The translations under genes were made by a program, and so were the position numbers. From the NCBI GenBank assembly GCA_027031685.1, contig JALVPS010000179.1:1-5706 (forward strand): a stretch of 5,706 bases of DNA, written 5' to 3'. This DNA comes from Gammaproteobacteria bacterium (GTDB taxonomy: Bacteria > Pseudomonadota > Gammaproteobacteria > UWMA-0217). The notes beneath the pieces were generated by a model that did not search any database, had not been told where the DNA came from, and worked only from the letters and a program-made list of their open reading frames with translations. The first letter of the stretch is position 1. Each line of letters opens with the position of its first letter. Positions 1 to 5,662 of the stretch are shown in pieces.

Positions 1-645
1 CAGTTCTCCGTACTGCTCAGCAACACGCTAAAGCCCGGTTTCAAGGAAAGCGAAGCCGATACCACCAAGGACATCTACAAACCGACGGTTCGGCTGAAAG
101 TGAAGGAAGGCACGGGCACCGCCCAACTCATGAACAACGCCGAAGCGGACATCCCCCTGGAGCCGGCCGCCGAGGGCGATTTCTGGAAAAAGCTGGTGGG
201 CACCTTCACGCCCAGCAGCGACAGTGCCACGGTGTCCATTGAAATCACTTCCGGGACAGATCCCGCTGGCAACGAATTCAATGTGCTGGGCCTGACCGAC
301 GTAAGCCTCAAGTCCTGCACGGGTGGCTCGGGCGGTTCCGGTGGCACGGGCGGTTCCGGTGGCACGGGCGGTTCCGGTGGCACGGGCGGTTCCGGTGGCA
401 CGGGCGGTTCCGGTGGCACGGGTGGCTCCGGTGGCACGGGTGGCTCCGGTAGCACGGGTGGCTCCGGTAGCACGGGTGGCTCCGGTAGCACGGGTGGCTC
501 CGGTAGCACGGGTGGCTCCGGTAGCACGGGCGGTTCCGGTAGCACGGACGACTCCAGTGGCAGCGGCGGCGGTGGCGGCGGCGCCTTGGGCGGCCTGCTG
601 CTGGGCCTGCTCGGTCTGGGGGCGTTCCGCCGTCGGCGGCGCTGA
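1..645 (+). CDS. Partial secreted/surface protein with Gly-Ser-Thr repeats and GlyGly-CTERM-like C-terminal sorting tail
   Basis: The reading frame is open from the first base, so the start lies upstream; 214 codons plus TGA are visible. Residues 1-108 look like a beta-sandwich domain, with alternating hydrophobic strands and an ending of the type GTFTPSSDSATVSIEI ... LTDVSLKSC. This recalls the last strands of carbohydrate-binding or galactose-binding-like jelly rolls, but only weakly. Residues 111-182 are twelve six-residue repeats, GGSGGT then GGSGST, a flexible linker. Residues 187-214 have six glycines, a hydrophobic stretch (ALGGLLLGLLGLGAF) and five arginines. That tripartite tail matches the GlyGly-CTERM class, whose members are typically cleaved by rhombosortase and often leave by type II secretion. 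No rhombosortase is in the window. Residues 1-100 are visibly less GC-rich than the genes downstream. The enzymatic or binding role must lie in the missing N-terminal part. A strong terminator follows, so this is the last gene of its transcript. Confidence 0.85.
   Translation, partial: QFSVLLSNTLKPGFKESEADTTKDIYKPTVRLKVKEGTGTAQLMNNAEADIPLEPAAEGDFWKKLVGTFTPSSDSATVSIEITSGTDPAGNEFNVLGLTDVSLKSCTGGSGGSGGTGGSGGTGGSGGTGGSGGTGGSGGTGGSGGTGGSGSTGGSGSTGGSGSTGGSGSTGGSGSTGGSGSTDDSSGSGGGGGGALGGLLLGLLGLGAFRRRRR
331..546 (+). repeat. In-frame 18-bp tandem repeat, 12 units
   Basis: Twelve contiguous 18-bp units each encode GGSG(G/S)T. Units 1-5 (331-420) are ggcggttccggtggcacg. Unit 6 (421-438) is ggtggctccggtggcacg. 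Units 7-11 (439-528) are ggtggctccggtagcacg. Unit 12 (529-546) is ggcggttccggtagcacg. A degenerate half unit (GGS, 322-330) precedes the array. Because 18 is a multiple of three, gain or loss of units keeps the frame and only changes linker length. Confidence 0.97.
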
Positions 646-669
646 TCGGGCCACGGGCCAGTCGCACCG

Positions 670-706
670 GGAAAGGGCGGGCGCTTTGCGACCGCCCTTT
701 CCTTTT
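670..706 (+). terminator. Rho-independent terminator of the GlyGly-CTERM-like gene
   Basis: A perfect 11-bp stem (ggaaagggcgg at 670-680 with ccgccctttcc at 692-702) encloses an 11-nt loop, followed directly by TTTT at 703-706. It starts 25 nt after the stop codon at 643-645. The inner loop can add a short cgc/gcg pairing. The T tract is short, but the stem is strong and well placed. Confidence 0.85.
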
Positions 707-759
707 GCCCGCAGCCCGCCCCCTATGCCAGTGGGCCGGGATTTTCTTGACCTCGGGCA

Positions 760-787
760 TGGACAGGGCCACCCTGAACGCCATACT
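760..787 (+). promoter_or_regulatory. Possible sigma-70-type promoter for the membrane protein-moaA pair
   Basis: TGGACA at 760-765 matches five of six bases of the -35 consensus. CATACT at 782-787 matches four of six of the -10, with a 16-bp spacer. Transcription would start near 794, leaving a leader of roughly 55 nt before the ATG at 851. It sits between a strong terminator and the next gene, where a promoter is expected. The match is modest for GC-rich DNA, so this is only a candidate. Confidence 0.3.
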
Positions 788-795
788 GGGTGCGT

Positions 796-816
796 CCCGG
801 CAACCCCGTACCGGGG
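796..816 (+). other. GC-rich inverted repeat in the leader of the membrane-protein gene
   Basis: CCCCG (804-808) and CGGGG (812-816) form a 5-bp stem over a 3-base loop. CCCGG (796-800) could pair with CCGGG (811-815) as an alternative. The element lies just downstream of the candidate promoter and about 20 nt before the ribosome-binding region (836-845). There is no T tract, so it is not a terminator. It could be an operator or leader hairpin, or chance in GC-rich DNA. Confidence 0.2.
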
Positions 817-850
817 CTCGCTTGTACAACAACGTAGAGGAAGGGAAAGC

Positions 851-1246
851 ATGTTCAATAGCTGCAAGCTGCGTTTTCTGGCCCTGGCCATCGCGGCCGT
901 GGGGGCCCTGCTGGTACTGAGCTATTCGTTCATCCCGTGGGGCGGTTTCCACTACCGTCTGGCGCCGATGCACCTGCTGGGCGGGCTGCTGCCCTTCACC
1001 GTGTACGCGGTGCTGGCCATGACGCTGCGCCACGCTGCCCTGGTAACGCCGGGGCTGTTCCTGATCACCGTGCAGGTGCTGGCCTGGTACACGGGCTACC
1101 TGTTCCCGGACACCGGCTCGCCGGCCCAGGCCGCCGCCCAGCTGGCCGCCTTCCAGACGCTGGTGGTGCTGCCGGTGGGACTGGGCATCGGCTACTACAT
1201 CGACCGCTACATCGGTCACACCGACTCCTTCGATCCCGGCTACTGA
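851..1246 (+). CDS. Small four-helix inner-membrane protein of unknown function
   Basis: 131 aa. I do not recognise a family. Four hydrophobic segments are visible at about residues 8-28, 41-59, 64-85 and 98-117, with short loops, so it should be a polytopic cytoplasmic-membrane protein. The first segment follows a basic N-terminus and lacks an obvious cleavage site. Distinct loop motifs are SFIPWGGFHYRLAPMH (residues 26-41) and YLFPDTGSP (83-91). The short polar tail runs from IDRYIGHTD to the end. The ATG at 851 is chosen because a purine-rich AGAGGAAGGG (836-845) sits 5 nt upstream and because coding character begins there; the open frame extending further upstream is a shadow of the Gly/Ser repeat. 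moaA starts 64 nt downstream (46 nt from its alternative TTG), so the two are probably cotranscribed, but a link to cofactor synthesis is only by position. Confidence 0.8.
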   Translation: MFNSCKLRFLALAIAAVGALLVLSYSFIPWGGFHYRLAPMHLLGGLLPFTVYAVLAMTLRHAALVTPGLFLITVQVLAWYTGYLFPDTGSPAQAAAQLAAFQTLVVLPVGLGIGYYIDRYIGHTDSFDPGY

Positions 1247-1310
1247 GCGCCGCCCGTCCGCGAAGGGAAGCGCTACGGAAAGGGACGCCCGATTGGACTA
1301 CACTCAGCGC

Positions 1311-2291
1311 ATGGCCCAGCTCCTCGACCCCTTCCAGCGCCGCATCGAATACATCCGCCTGTCGGTCACCGACCGCTGCGACCTGCGCTGCTTCTACTGC
1401 CTGCCGGAGGACCACCGGGACTTCGAGACGCCCGACCACTGGCTGACCTTCGAGGAGATCGAGCGGGTCATCGGCGCCTTCGCCCGGCTGGGTGTGCGGC
1501 GCATTCGCCTCACCGGCGGCGAGCCCCTGGTGCGCCGCGGCATCACCGACCTGGCCACCCGCCTGCACGCCCTGCCCGGCGTGGCCGACCTGTCGCTGAG
1601 CACCAATGCCACCCGCCTGGCGCGCATGGCCCAGCCGCTGCGCGCCGCCGGCGTCTCGCGCATCAACGTCAGTCTGGACTCGCTGCGGCCGGAGGTCTTC
1701 AAACGCATCACCAAGGGACGGCTGGACAAGGTGCTGGACGGGCTGATGGCGGCCAAGGCGGCCGGCTTTGCGCCCATCAAGATCAACATGGTGGTGATGC
1801 GCGGCATCAACGACGGCGAGGTGGAGGACATGGTGCGCTTCTGCCTCGAGCACGGCTTCACGCTGCGCTTCATCGAGACCATGCCGGTGGGCGACACCGG
1901 CCGGCGCGCCAGCGACTGTTACATCAGCCTGCAGACGGTGCGCCGCCGTCTGGCGGAGCGCTACGAGCTGCTGCCAGGCACCAGCCCCGGCGGTGGCCCG
2001 GCGCGCTACGTGCGCGTGGCCGGCTCCGACCTGACCATCGGCTTCATCACCCCCATGTCGCAGCACTTCTGCGAGACCTGCAACCGGGTGCGCCTGTCCG
2101 CCGACGGCACCCTCTACCTGTGCCTCGGCCAGGACCACAAGTTCGAATTCCGCCCCCTGCTGCGGGCCGGCATCGGCGATGCCGAACTGGAGCAGGCCAT
2201 CCTGGAGGCCATCGCCCGCAAGCCGGAGCGCCACGAGTTCAGCGACCGGCCGGAAAAGGTGGTGCGCTTCATGGCGCAGACCGGCGGCTGA
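1311..2291 (+). CDS. moaA: GTP 3',8-cyclase MoaA (molybdenum cofactor biosynthesis, radical SAM)
   Basis: 326 aa, the usual MoaA length. MoaA converts GTP to (8S)-3',8-cyclo-7,8-dihydro-GTP with S-adenosylmethionine, the first step towards cyclic pyranopterin monophosphate, in the cytoplasm. The radical-SAM motif CX3CX2C is Cys23, Cys27 and Cys30 (TDRCDLRCFYC). The SAM-binding TGGEP is at 68-72. The family signature RFIETMPVGD follows at about 186-195. The second [4Fe-4S] site is CX2CX13C (Cys254, Cys257, Cys271) around CNRVRLSADG, whose arginines contact GTP in characterised homologues. The protein ends in the Gly-Gly known to be needed for MoaA activity. ATG 1311 is preferred because MAQLLDPFQRRIEY lines up with the E. 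coli N-terminus, although it lacks an SD. An in-frame TTG at 1293 would add six residues and has AAGG nine bases upstream. All active-site residues are intact. The adjacent minus-strand operon encodes parts of a probable molybdoenzyme. Confidence 0.97.
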   Translation: MAQLLDPFQRRIEYIRLSVTDRCDLRCFYCLPEDHRDFETPDHWLTFEEIERVIGAFARLGVRRIRLTGGEPLVRRGITDLATRLHALPGVADLSLSTNATRLARMAQPLRAAGVSRINVSLDSLRPEVFKRITKGRLDKVLDGLMAAKAAGFAPIKINMVVMRGINDGEVEDMVRFCLEHGFTLRFIETMPVGDTGRRASDCYISLQTVRRRLAERYELLPGTSPGGGPARYVRVAGSDLTIGFITPMSQHFCETCNRVRLSADGTLYLCLGQDHKFEFRPLLRAGIGDAELEQAILEAIARKPERHEFSDRPEKVVRFMAQTGG

Positions 2292-2312
2292 CCCGCCGCC
2301 GCGCCCCGCCCC

Positions 2313-2774
2313 TCAGAACGCCAGCCGGTTGAGGAAGGACTGCTCGGGCAGGTCCATTCCGCGCAGGTCGCACACGCCCGCAACCTCCGGCGCCTCGTCC
2401 GCGTACACCGTGAGCGGCAGGACCAGCGGCGCCGGCCAGGCCCGCGCCGGCAGCCCGGCCAGCCACGCCCGCCGTTCCGCCGCCGGCTTGGTGGCCAGCA
2501 GCGCCTCGCTGTTGAAGGCCACCAGGCCGCGCCCCTCCGCGTCCATCGCCTCGCGCAGCCGCTCGGTGAGCGTCTCCAGGCCCAGGGTGTGCGCCTGCCA
2601 GCCGAGGGCGCTCAGCCAAGCCTGGCGACAGTCCACGAACCCCAGCCCCAAGGCATGGGCCATCTGGCGGGCGAGGTCGGGGCGGTAGTCGGCCAGCAGA
2701 GCCAGGGTGGCGCCGGCCGGGCGCGCGGCCACGGCGTCGCGCAGCGGGGCCAGCCAGGGGGTGTCGTCGGTCAT
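2313..2774 (-). CDS. Unrecognised 153-aa protein, last gene of the oxidoreductase operon
   Basis: I do not recognise a family. The ATG at 2774 overlaps the preceding stop by four bases (ATGA), which argues for translational coupling; an open frame running upstream to 2831 would lie inside the preceding gene and is rejected. No signal peptide, membrane helix or cysteine cluster is seen, so it is probably soluble and cytoplasmic. Visible pieces are a hydrophobic strand followed by acidic/basic residues (ATLALLADYRPD, about 22-33), GLGFVDCR (43-50), a strand GRGLVAFNSEALLAT (about 80-94), a second strand PAPLVLPLTVY (112-122) and a closing DLPEQSFLNRLAF. The alternating strand/helix pattern would suit a Rossmann- or P-loop-like fold, but there is no GxxxxGK Walker A, so nucleotide binding is not supported. 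Its place at the end of an operon for an iron-sulfur/molybdenum enzyme suggests an accessory or maturation role, by position only. Confidence 0.75.
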   Translation of the reverse strand: MTDDTPWLAPLRDAVAARPAGATLALLADYRPDLARQMAHALGLGFVDCRQAWLSALGWQAHTLGLETLTERLREAMDAEGRGLVAFNSEALLATKPAAERRAWLAGLPARAWPAPLVLPLTVYADEAPEVAGVCDLRGMDLPEQSFLNRLAF

Positions 2775-3826
2775 GGGTCGAATACCTGGAACAGGTGCCG
2801 GTGGTGGTTGGTTTGGCGACAGATGGGGCACAGCGTCTCGTACGCCGCCTGGGCCGCCGGCCAGTGGAAGGGGGCCCCGCAGGCCCGGCAGCGGGCCTGC
2901 CGCAGGGGCAGATCGTGCGGGGCGCCGCGCCCCAGGGGGGTCAGCCGCACGGCCCGCCGGTCACAGGCGTCCACGCACAGGCCGCAGCCGGTGCAGTCGG
3001 CCGGCGAGACGCGGTAGGCCCCCTCGGCGAGCTGCAGGGCGCCGTGGGGACAGAGCCGCAGGCAGGCGTCGCAGCCGTTGCAACGCCGCGCGTCGATGGC
3101 GGGCAGCCAAGGCCAGCGGACCGCCCCCTCGCTGGCCGTGCCCGCCGGCAGCAGACGGCCGGGCGGCAATAGGCCCTCCGGCGCGGCCTCGGCCACCCCC
3201 GCCTGCGCCAGCGAGCCGACCAGGGCGTGCCGGAAGAAGCCGCGGCGATCCACCACCGGCCCGTCGTCCGCCGTGGTGGCGGCCAGCACCCGCGCCAGCC
3301 CGCCGGGCACCACCTCGCGCTGCACGAAGGGCGGCAGGCCCCGATCCGCCAGCAGGGGCGCCAAGGTGGCCAGGGCGGCCTCCAGCGTGGGGGCGGTGCC
3401 ACCTCGGTCACAGCGGGCGCAGTCGCCACGCCGGGTGAACAGATGGCGGCAGCCCTCGCCGTACATGGCCAGCAGGTCGCGCAGGCCCAGGGCGTGCAGG
3501 CAGGCCAGGGTGGCCTCGCCCTCCCCGGCCCGCTCGCACACGGCCAGCGCCAGACGTTCGCCGCCCCAGCGGCGGCGCGCCACGGGCCGCGGCTGGTCGA
3601 TGGCCGCCTCCGGACAGGCCGGCACGCAGCGGCCGCAGCCGTCGCAGCGGGTGGTATCGATGCCCAGGGCCTCGTCGTCGATGACCCAGGCCCCGGCCGG
3701 GCAGGCGTCGGCACAGGCACGGCACCGGGCGGCGGCGGTGTGCGCGTGCACGCAGCGCTCGCCGTCCACCGCCGGCAGCACCCACTCGGCGCGGGCCGCC
3801 TCGACCAGCTCAGGCAGGCGGGTCAC
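2771..3826 (-). CDS. Multi-cluster 4Fe-4S ferredoxin-type protein with internal RRxFFR motif and C-terminal zinc-ribbon-like cysteines
   Basis: 351 aa. The N-terminal ferredoxin pair is Cys25, 35, 38, 42 (first spacing widened to nine residues) and CX2CX2CX3CP at Cys61, 64, 67, 71. A middle region, about 88-185, carries Cys97, 109, 126, 136 and 139 in a context (LACLHALGLRDLLA, GDCARC) loosely like electron-transfer CLxxL modules. DRRGFFR at 193-199 resembles a Tat motif but is internal. A second ferredoxin pair follows at Cys249, 252, 255, 259 and Cys278, 281, 284, 288. The tail has CX2C...CX2C (Cys313, 316, 333, 336), like a zinc ribbon or rubredoxin knuckle. Up to four [4Fe-4S] clusters are expected. 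GTG 3826 is the only start upstream of the first cluster: the next codon triplets upstream run into the cytochrome stop, and no clear SD is seen. No N-terminal signal, so cytoplasmic as written. Probably electron transfer or enzyme maturation, NapF-like in style; exact role unknown. Confidence 0.88.
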   Translation of the reverse strand: MTRLPELVEAARAEWVLPAVDGERCVHAHTAAARCRACADACPAGAWVIDDEALGIDTTRCDGCGRCVPACPEAAIDQPRPVARRRWGGERLALAVCERAGEGEATLACLHALGLRDLLAMYGEGCRHLFTRRGDCARCDRGGTAPTLEAALATLAPLLADRGLPPFVQREVVPGGLARVLAATTADDGPVVDRRGFFRHALVGSLAQAGVAEAAPEGLLPPGRLLPAGTASEGAVRWPWLPAIDARRCNGCDACLRLCPHGALQLAEGAYRVSPADCTGCGLCVDACDRRAVRLTPLGRGAPHDLPLRQARCRACGAPFHWPAAQAAYETLCPICRQTNHHRHLFQVFDP

Positions 3827-3844
3827 GTCAGCACTGGCCGGGAC

Positions 3845-4162
3845 TCACTGGGCGAGCACCCATTTGGCCAGCGTGTGGGCCTCCTCGTCGCTGAGGCCGG
3901 GCTGGGGCGGCATGGGCGTCTTGCCCCACACGCCGGCGCCGCCCTTCTTGATCTTGGCCGCCAGCTTGTCCGCGGCGCCGGCATCGCCCTTGTATTTCTC
4001 GGCCACCGCCTTGTAGGCGGGCCCCACCTTTTTCACATTGATGTCGTGGCAGCCGAGACAGCCCTTCGCGCGCGCCAGGTCGGCGGCGTCGCCGGACCAG
4101 GCGGGGGTGGCCGCCAGCCCCAGGGAGAGGGCGGCAGCGGCGATCAGGATGGAGCGTTTCAT
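3845..4162 (-). CDS. Periplasmic class I cytochrome c (c551/c552-like)
   Basis: 105 aa. A Sec signal peptide is clear: MKR, a hydrophobic core (about 5-18), and probable cleavage after TPAWS at residue 23, giving a mature protein of about 82 aa. Haem is bound at CLGCH (Cys35, Cys38, His39), near the mature N-terminus as in class I cytochromes. The distal ligand is most likely Met84 in TPMPPQ, followed by the usual C-terminal helix (SDEEAHTLAKWVLAQ). KVGPAYKAVAEKY after the haem motif is typical of the c551/c552 type. Start ATG 4162 has a strong GGAGGA (4170-4175) seven bases away. It lies 46 nt after the chaperone gene and 18 nt before the iron-sulfur gene, so it is part of the operon. A soluble electron donor or acceptor for the periplasmic oxidoreductase is the simplest inference; direction of electron flow cannot be told. 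Confidence 0.95.
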   Translation of the reverse strand: MKRSILIAAAALSLGLAATPAWSGDAADLARAKGCLGCHDINVKKVGPAYKAVAEKYKGDAGAADKLAAKIKKGGAGVWGKTPMPPQPGLSDEEAHTLAKWVLAQ

Positions 4163-4208
4163 GGCAGATTCCTCCGCGTTGCAGTGTGGGAAGGGGTGCT
4201 CGGCGCGG

Positions 4209-4964
4209 TCACCAGGAGGGCGCCGCGCCGGGCACGAAGCGCACCGGCACGGGGGCCACTTCGCGCTTCGGCTTCATGCGTTGTTCGATCTCTTCCGCGC
4301 TGGGGCGGGGCGCGTCCAGCAGCTGCGCCAGCAGGTCGCGCAGCCGCTCGGCGTAGCGCTCGGTGAGCAGGGCCAGACCGGCGTAGAAGGGGGTCTGGCA
4401 GCGCGTGGCGACGCGCTCGGCAAAGCGGCCCAGCCAGCGCAGCAGGTGCTCGTCCATGAAGCGGGCCGCGTCGGTCAGCCCGTCCGCGCCGCGCTCCGCC
4501 AGCAGCCAGGCGATGAACTGCAGCTGGTGGGCCAGGTGGTCGTCCGGACAGCGGCGCCAGTCTTCCACGGCGAGGCCGAAGCGGCGGTACCAGGCGCGCA
4601 CCTGGAACATGCTGCGCTGCATGGCCAGGCCCTCGTCGTCGATCCACACCGACTCCTGGGGCGAGGCCAGGTAGCTGTGATTGAGATAGATGGCCGCGTA
4701 GTCGGCCGCCAGCGCGTCCAGCAGGCCGGCGTCGGCCGGCTCCGGCCAGCCCCGCACCTCGTCGCGCACGGCCGCCAGCACCGGCTGCACCGCCTCGTCC
4801 AGGCGCAGGCCCAGGCCGGCCGGGAAGTCCGCCGCGCGCAGGGCGCGCAGCGTGTCGGCGTCCAGCTCACGGGCGTGCAGGACGGCCAGCTGGCGCAGGT
4901 CGTCCACCACCGCCTGGCAGAAGGTGGCCAGCGCGTCGGGGGCGCGGGCGGCGACGCCGCTCAT
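4209..4964 (-). CDS. TorD/DmsD-family molybdoenzyme maturation chaperone
   Basis: 251 aa, somewhat longer than the roughly 200-aa norm of the family. Proteins of this type bind the catalytic subunit of DMSO-reductase-family enzymes, often at the Tat signal, and hold it for cofactor insertion before export. The body is all alpha-helical. The family marks are DYAAIYLNHSYLASPQESVW (residues 88-107), then MFQVRAWYRRFGL (119-131), and the conserved PDDHLAHQLQFIAWLL (140-155), equivalent to the EPEDHLGxEL motif of TorD. A basic, proline-rich tail of about 25 residues (from about 227) is extra. The ATG at 4964 overlaps the upstream stop by four bases (ATGA) and has GGAGG (4972-4976) seven bases ahead, which settles the start although the frame is open far upstream. 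Its position straight after a DmsB-like gene strongly supports a dedicated chaperone for the enzyme encoded upstream. Confidence 0.93.
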   Translation of the reverse strand: MSGVAARAPDALATFCQAVVDDLRQLAVLHARELDADTLRALRAADFPAGLGLRLDEAVQPVLAAVRDEVRGWPEPADAGLLDALAADYAAIYLNHSYLASPQESVWIDDEGLAMQRSMFQVRAWYRRFGLAVEDWRRCPDDHLAHQLQFIAWLLAERGADGLTDAARFMDEHLLRWLGRFAERVATRCQTPFYAGLALLTERYAERLRDLLAQLLDAPRPSAEEIEQRMKPKREVAPVPVRFVPGAAPSW

Positions 4965-5638
4965 GCCTTGCCCTCCCCGGGCACGCCCTTGCTGTGCGGG
5001 ATGAACACGATGGACGGGTTGGTGAGCTGCGGGTCGGCGAAGTTCTTCACTTGCCGCACCGGCTTGTCGTTGGGGCCCATGGCCTTGGTCTGCCAGGTGC
5101 CGTCGCGCAGCTTGTCGATGGGGCCGATGTCCAGCACGCGCATCATGCAGGCCATGACGCAGTAGGGCTTGCGGCCGGCCTCGATCTCGTCCACGCACAT
5201 GTTGCACTTCTTGACTACCTGCTCCTCGGGGTCGTACTGGGGCGCGCCGTAGGGGCAGGTGGCCTCGCAGCGCCGGCAGCCGATGCACAGCGTGGAGTCG
5301 ATGTCCACGATGCCGTCCTTCTTGCGCTTGAAGATGGCCCCCGTGGGACAGGCCGGCAGGCAGGCCGGCTCGGCGCAGTGGTTGCAGGACATGTTGACCT
5401 TGTAGGCGTACACGTCCGGGAAGCGCCCGCCCTCCACGTACATCACGCGCCGGAAGCGCGGTCCCGGCGGCAGGCCGTTCTTGTCCTTGCAGGCCATCTC
5501 GCAGGCCCGGCAGCCGATGCAGTCCACGTTGTTGTGGATGAAGCCCAGCTGCATGTCCGGCACCACCGGGGTGTACACCGCCTTCTTGCGGCGCTTGACC
5601 GCCGCCTTGATCTTCGCCTTGTCGATTTCTCGCGCCAT
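4961..5638 (-). CDS. DmsB-like four-cluster [4Fe-4S] electron-transfer subunit of a molybdopterin oxidoreductase
   Basis: 225 aa, the size of DmsB/PsrB/PhsB-type subunits. Sixteen cysteines form four groups: CX2CX2CX3C (40, 43, 46, 50), CX2CX4CX3CP (85, 88, 93, 97), CX2CX2CX3CP (118, 121, 124, 128) and CX2CX11CX3C (145, 148, 160, 164), enough for four [4Fe-4S] clusters. CIGCRRCEATCPYGAPQY and the later VLDIGPIDKLRDGT are close to DmsB of E. coli. The last group ends CMM rather than the common CP. The N-terminus is very basic (KAKIKAAVKRRKKA) and has no signal peptide, so if the enzyme is periplasmic the subunit would be carried by a Tat-exported partner, as known for this family. ATG 5638 has a strong GGAGGA (5647-5652) eight bases upstream. 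It starts 24 nt after the stop of the preceding gene. Family placement is firm; whether the enzyme acts on a sulfur, arsenic or other compound cannot be told. Confidence 0.95.
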   Translation of the reverse strand: MAREIDKAKIKAAVKRRKKAVYTPVVPDMQLGFIHNNVDCIGCRACEMACKDKNGLPPGPRFRRVMYVEGGRFPDVYAYKVNMSCNHCAEPACLPACPTGAIFKRKKDGIVDIDSTLCIGCRRCEATCPYGAPQYDPEEQVVKKCNMCVDEIEAGRKPYCVMACMMRVLDIGPIDKLRDGTWQTKAMGPNDKPVRQVKNFADPQLTNPSIVFIPHSKGVPGEGKA

Positions 5639-5662
5639 GTCGCTTCTCCTCCGAGGGTGGTG

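Noticed and set aside
331..546. CRISPR-like direct repeats
   Set aside because: Units are contiguous with no spacers and encode a glycine-rich linker in frame.
747..752. TTGACC as the -35 of a promoter or a MerR-type operator
   Set aside because: No acceptable -10 lies 16-19 bp downstream, and the surrounding bases do not form a dyad.
28..1219. Long open frames across the repeat on both strands, encoding Pro-Glu-Val, Arg-Ala-Thr or Ala-Arg-Val repeats
   Set aside because: They are frame shadows of the in-frame 18-bp Gly/Ser/Thr repeat, which keeps all frames open. They lack sensible starts and family-like sequence.
2282..2298. GC-rich hairpin (cggcgg/ccgccg) at the moaA-operon junction as a bidirectional terminator
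   Set aside because: The stem is only six base pairs, overlaps the moaA stop and has no T tract on either strand; such pairings are common in this GC-rich sequence.
3845..3847. TGA as a selenocysteine or readthrough codon joining cytochrome c and the iron-sulfur protein
   Set aside because: The cytochrome ends at a normal length for its family, the following protein has its own plausible start, and a fusion would place a cytoplasmic-type ferredoxin behind a Sec signal.
4961..5638. Assignment to a named enzyme such as SoeB, ArxB, PhsB or DmsB
   Set aside because: These subunits share the same four-cluster pattern, the catalytic subunit is outside the window, and the gene order does not clearly match any of them, so no gene symbol is given.
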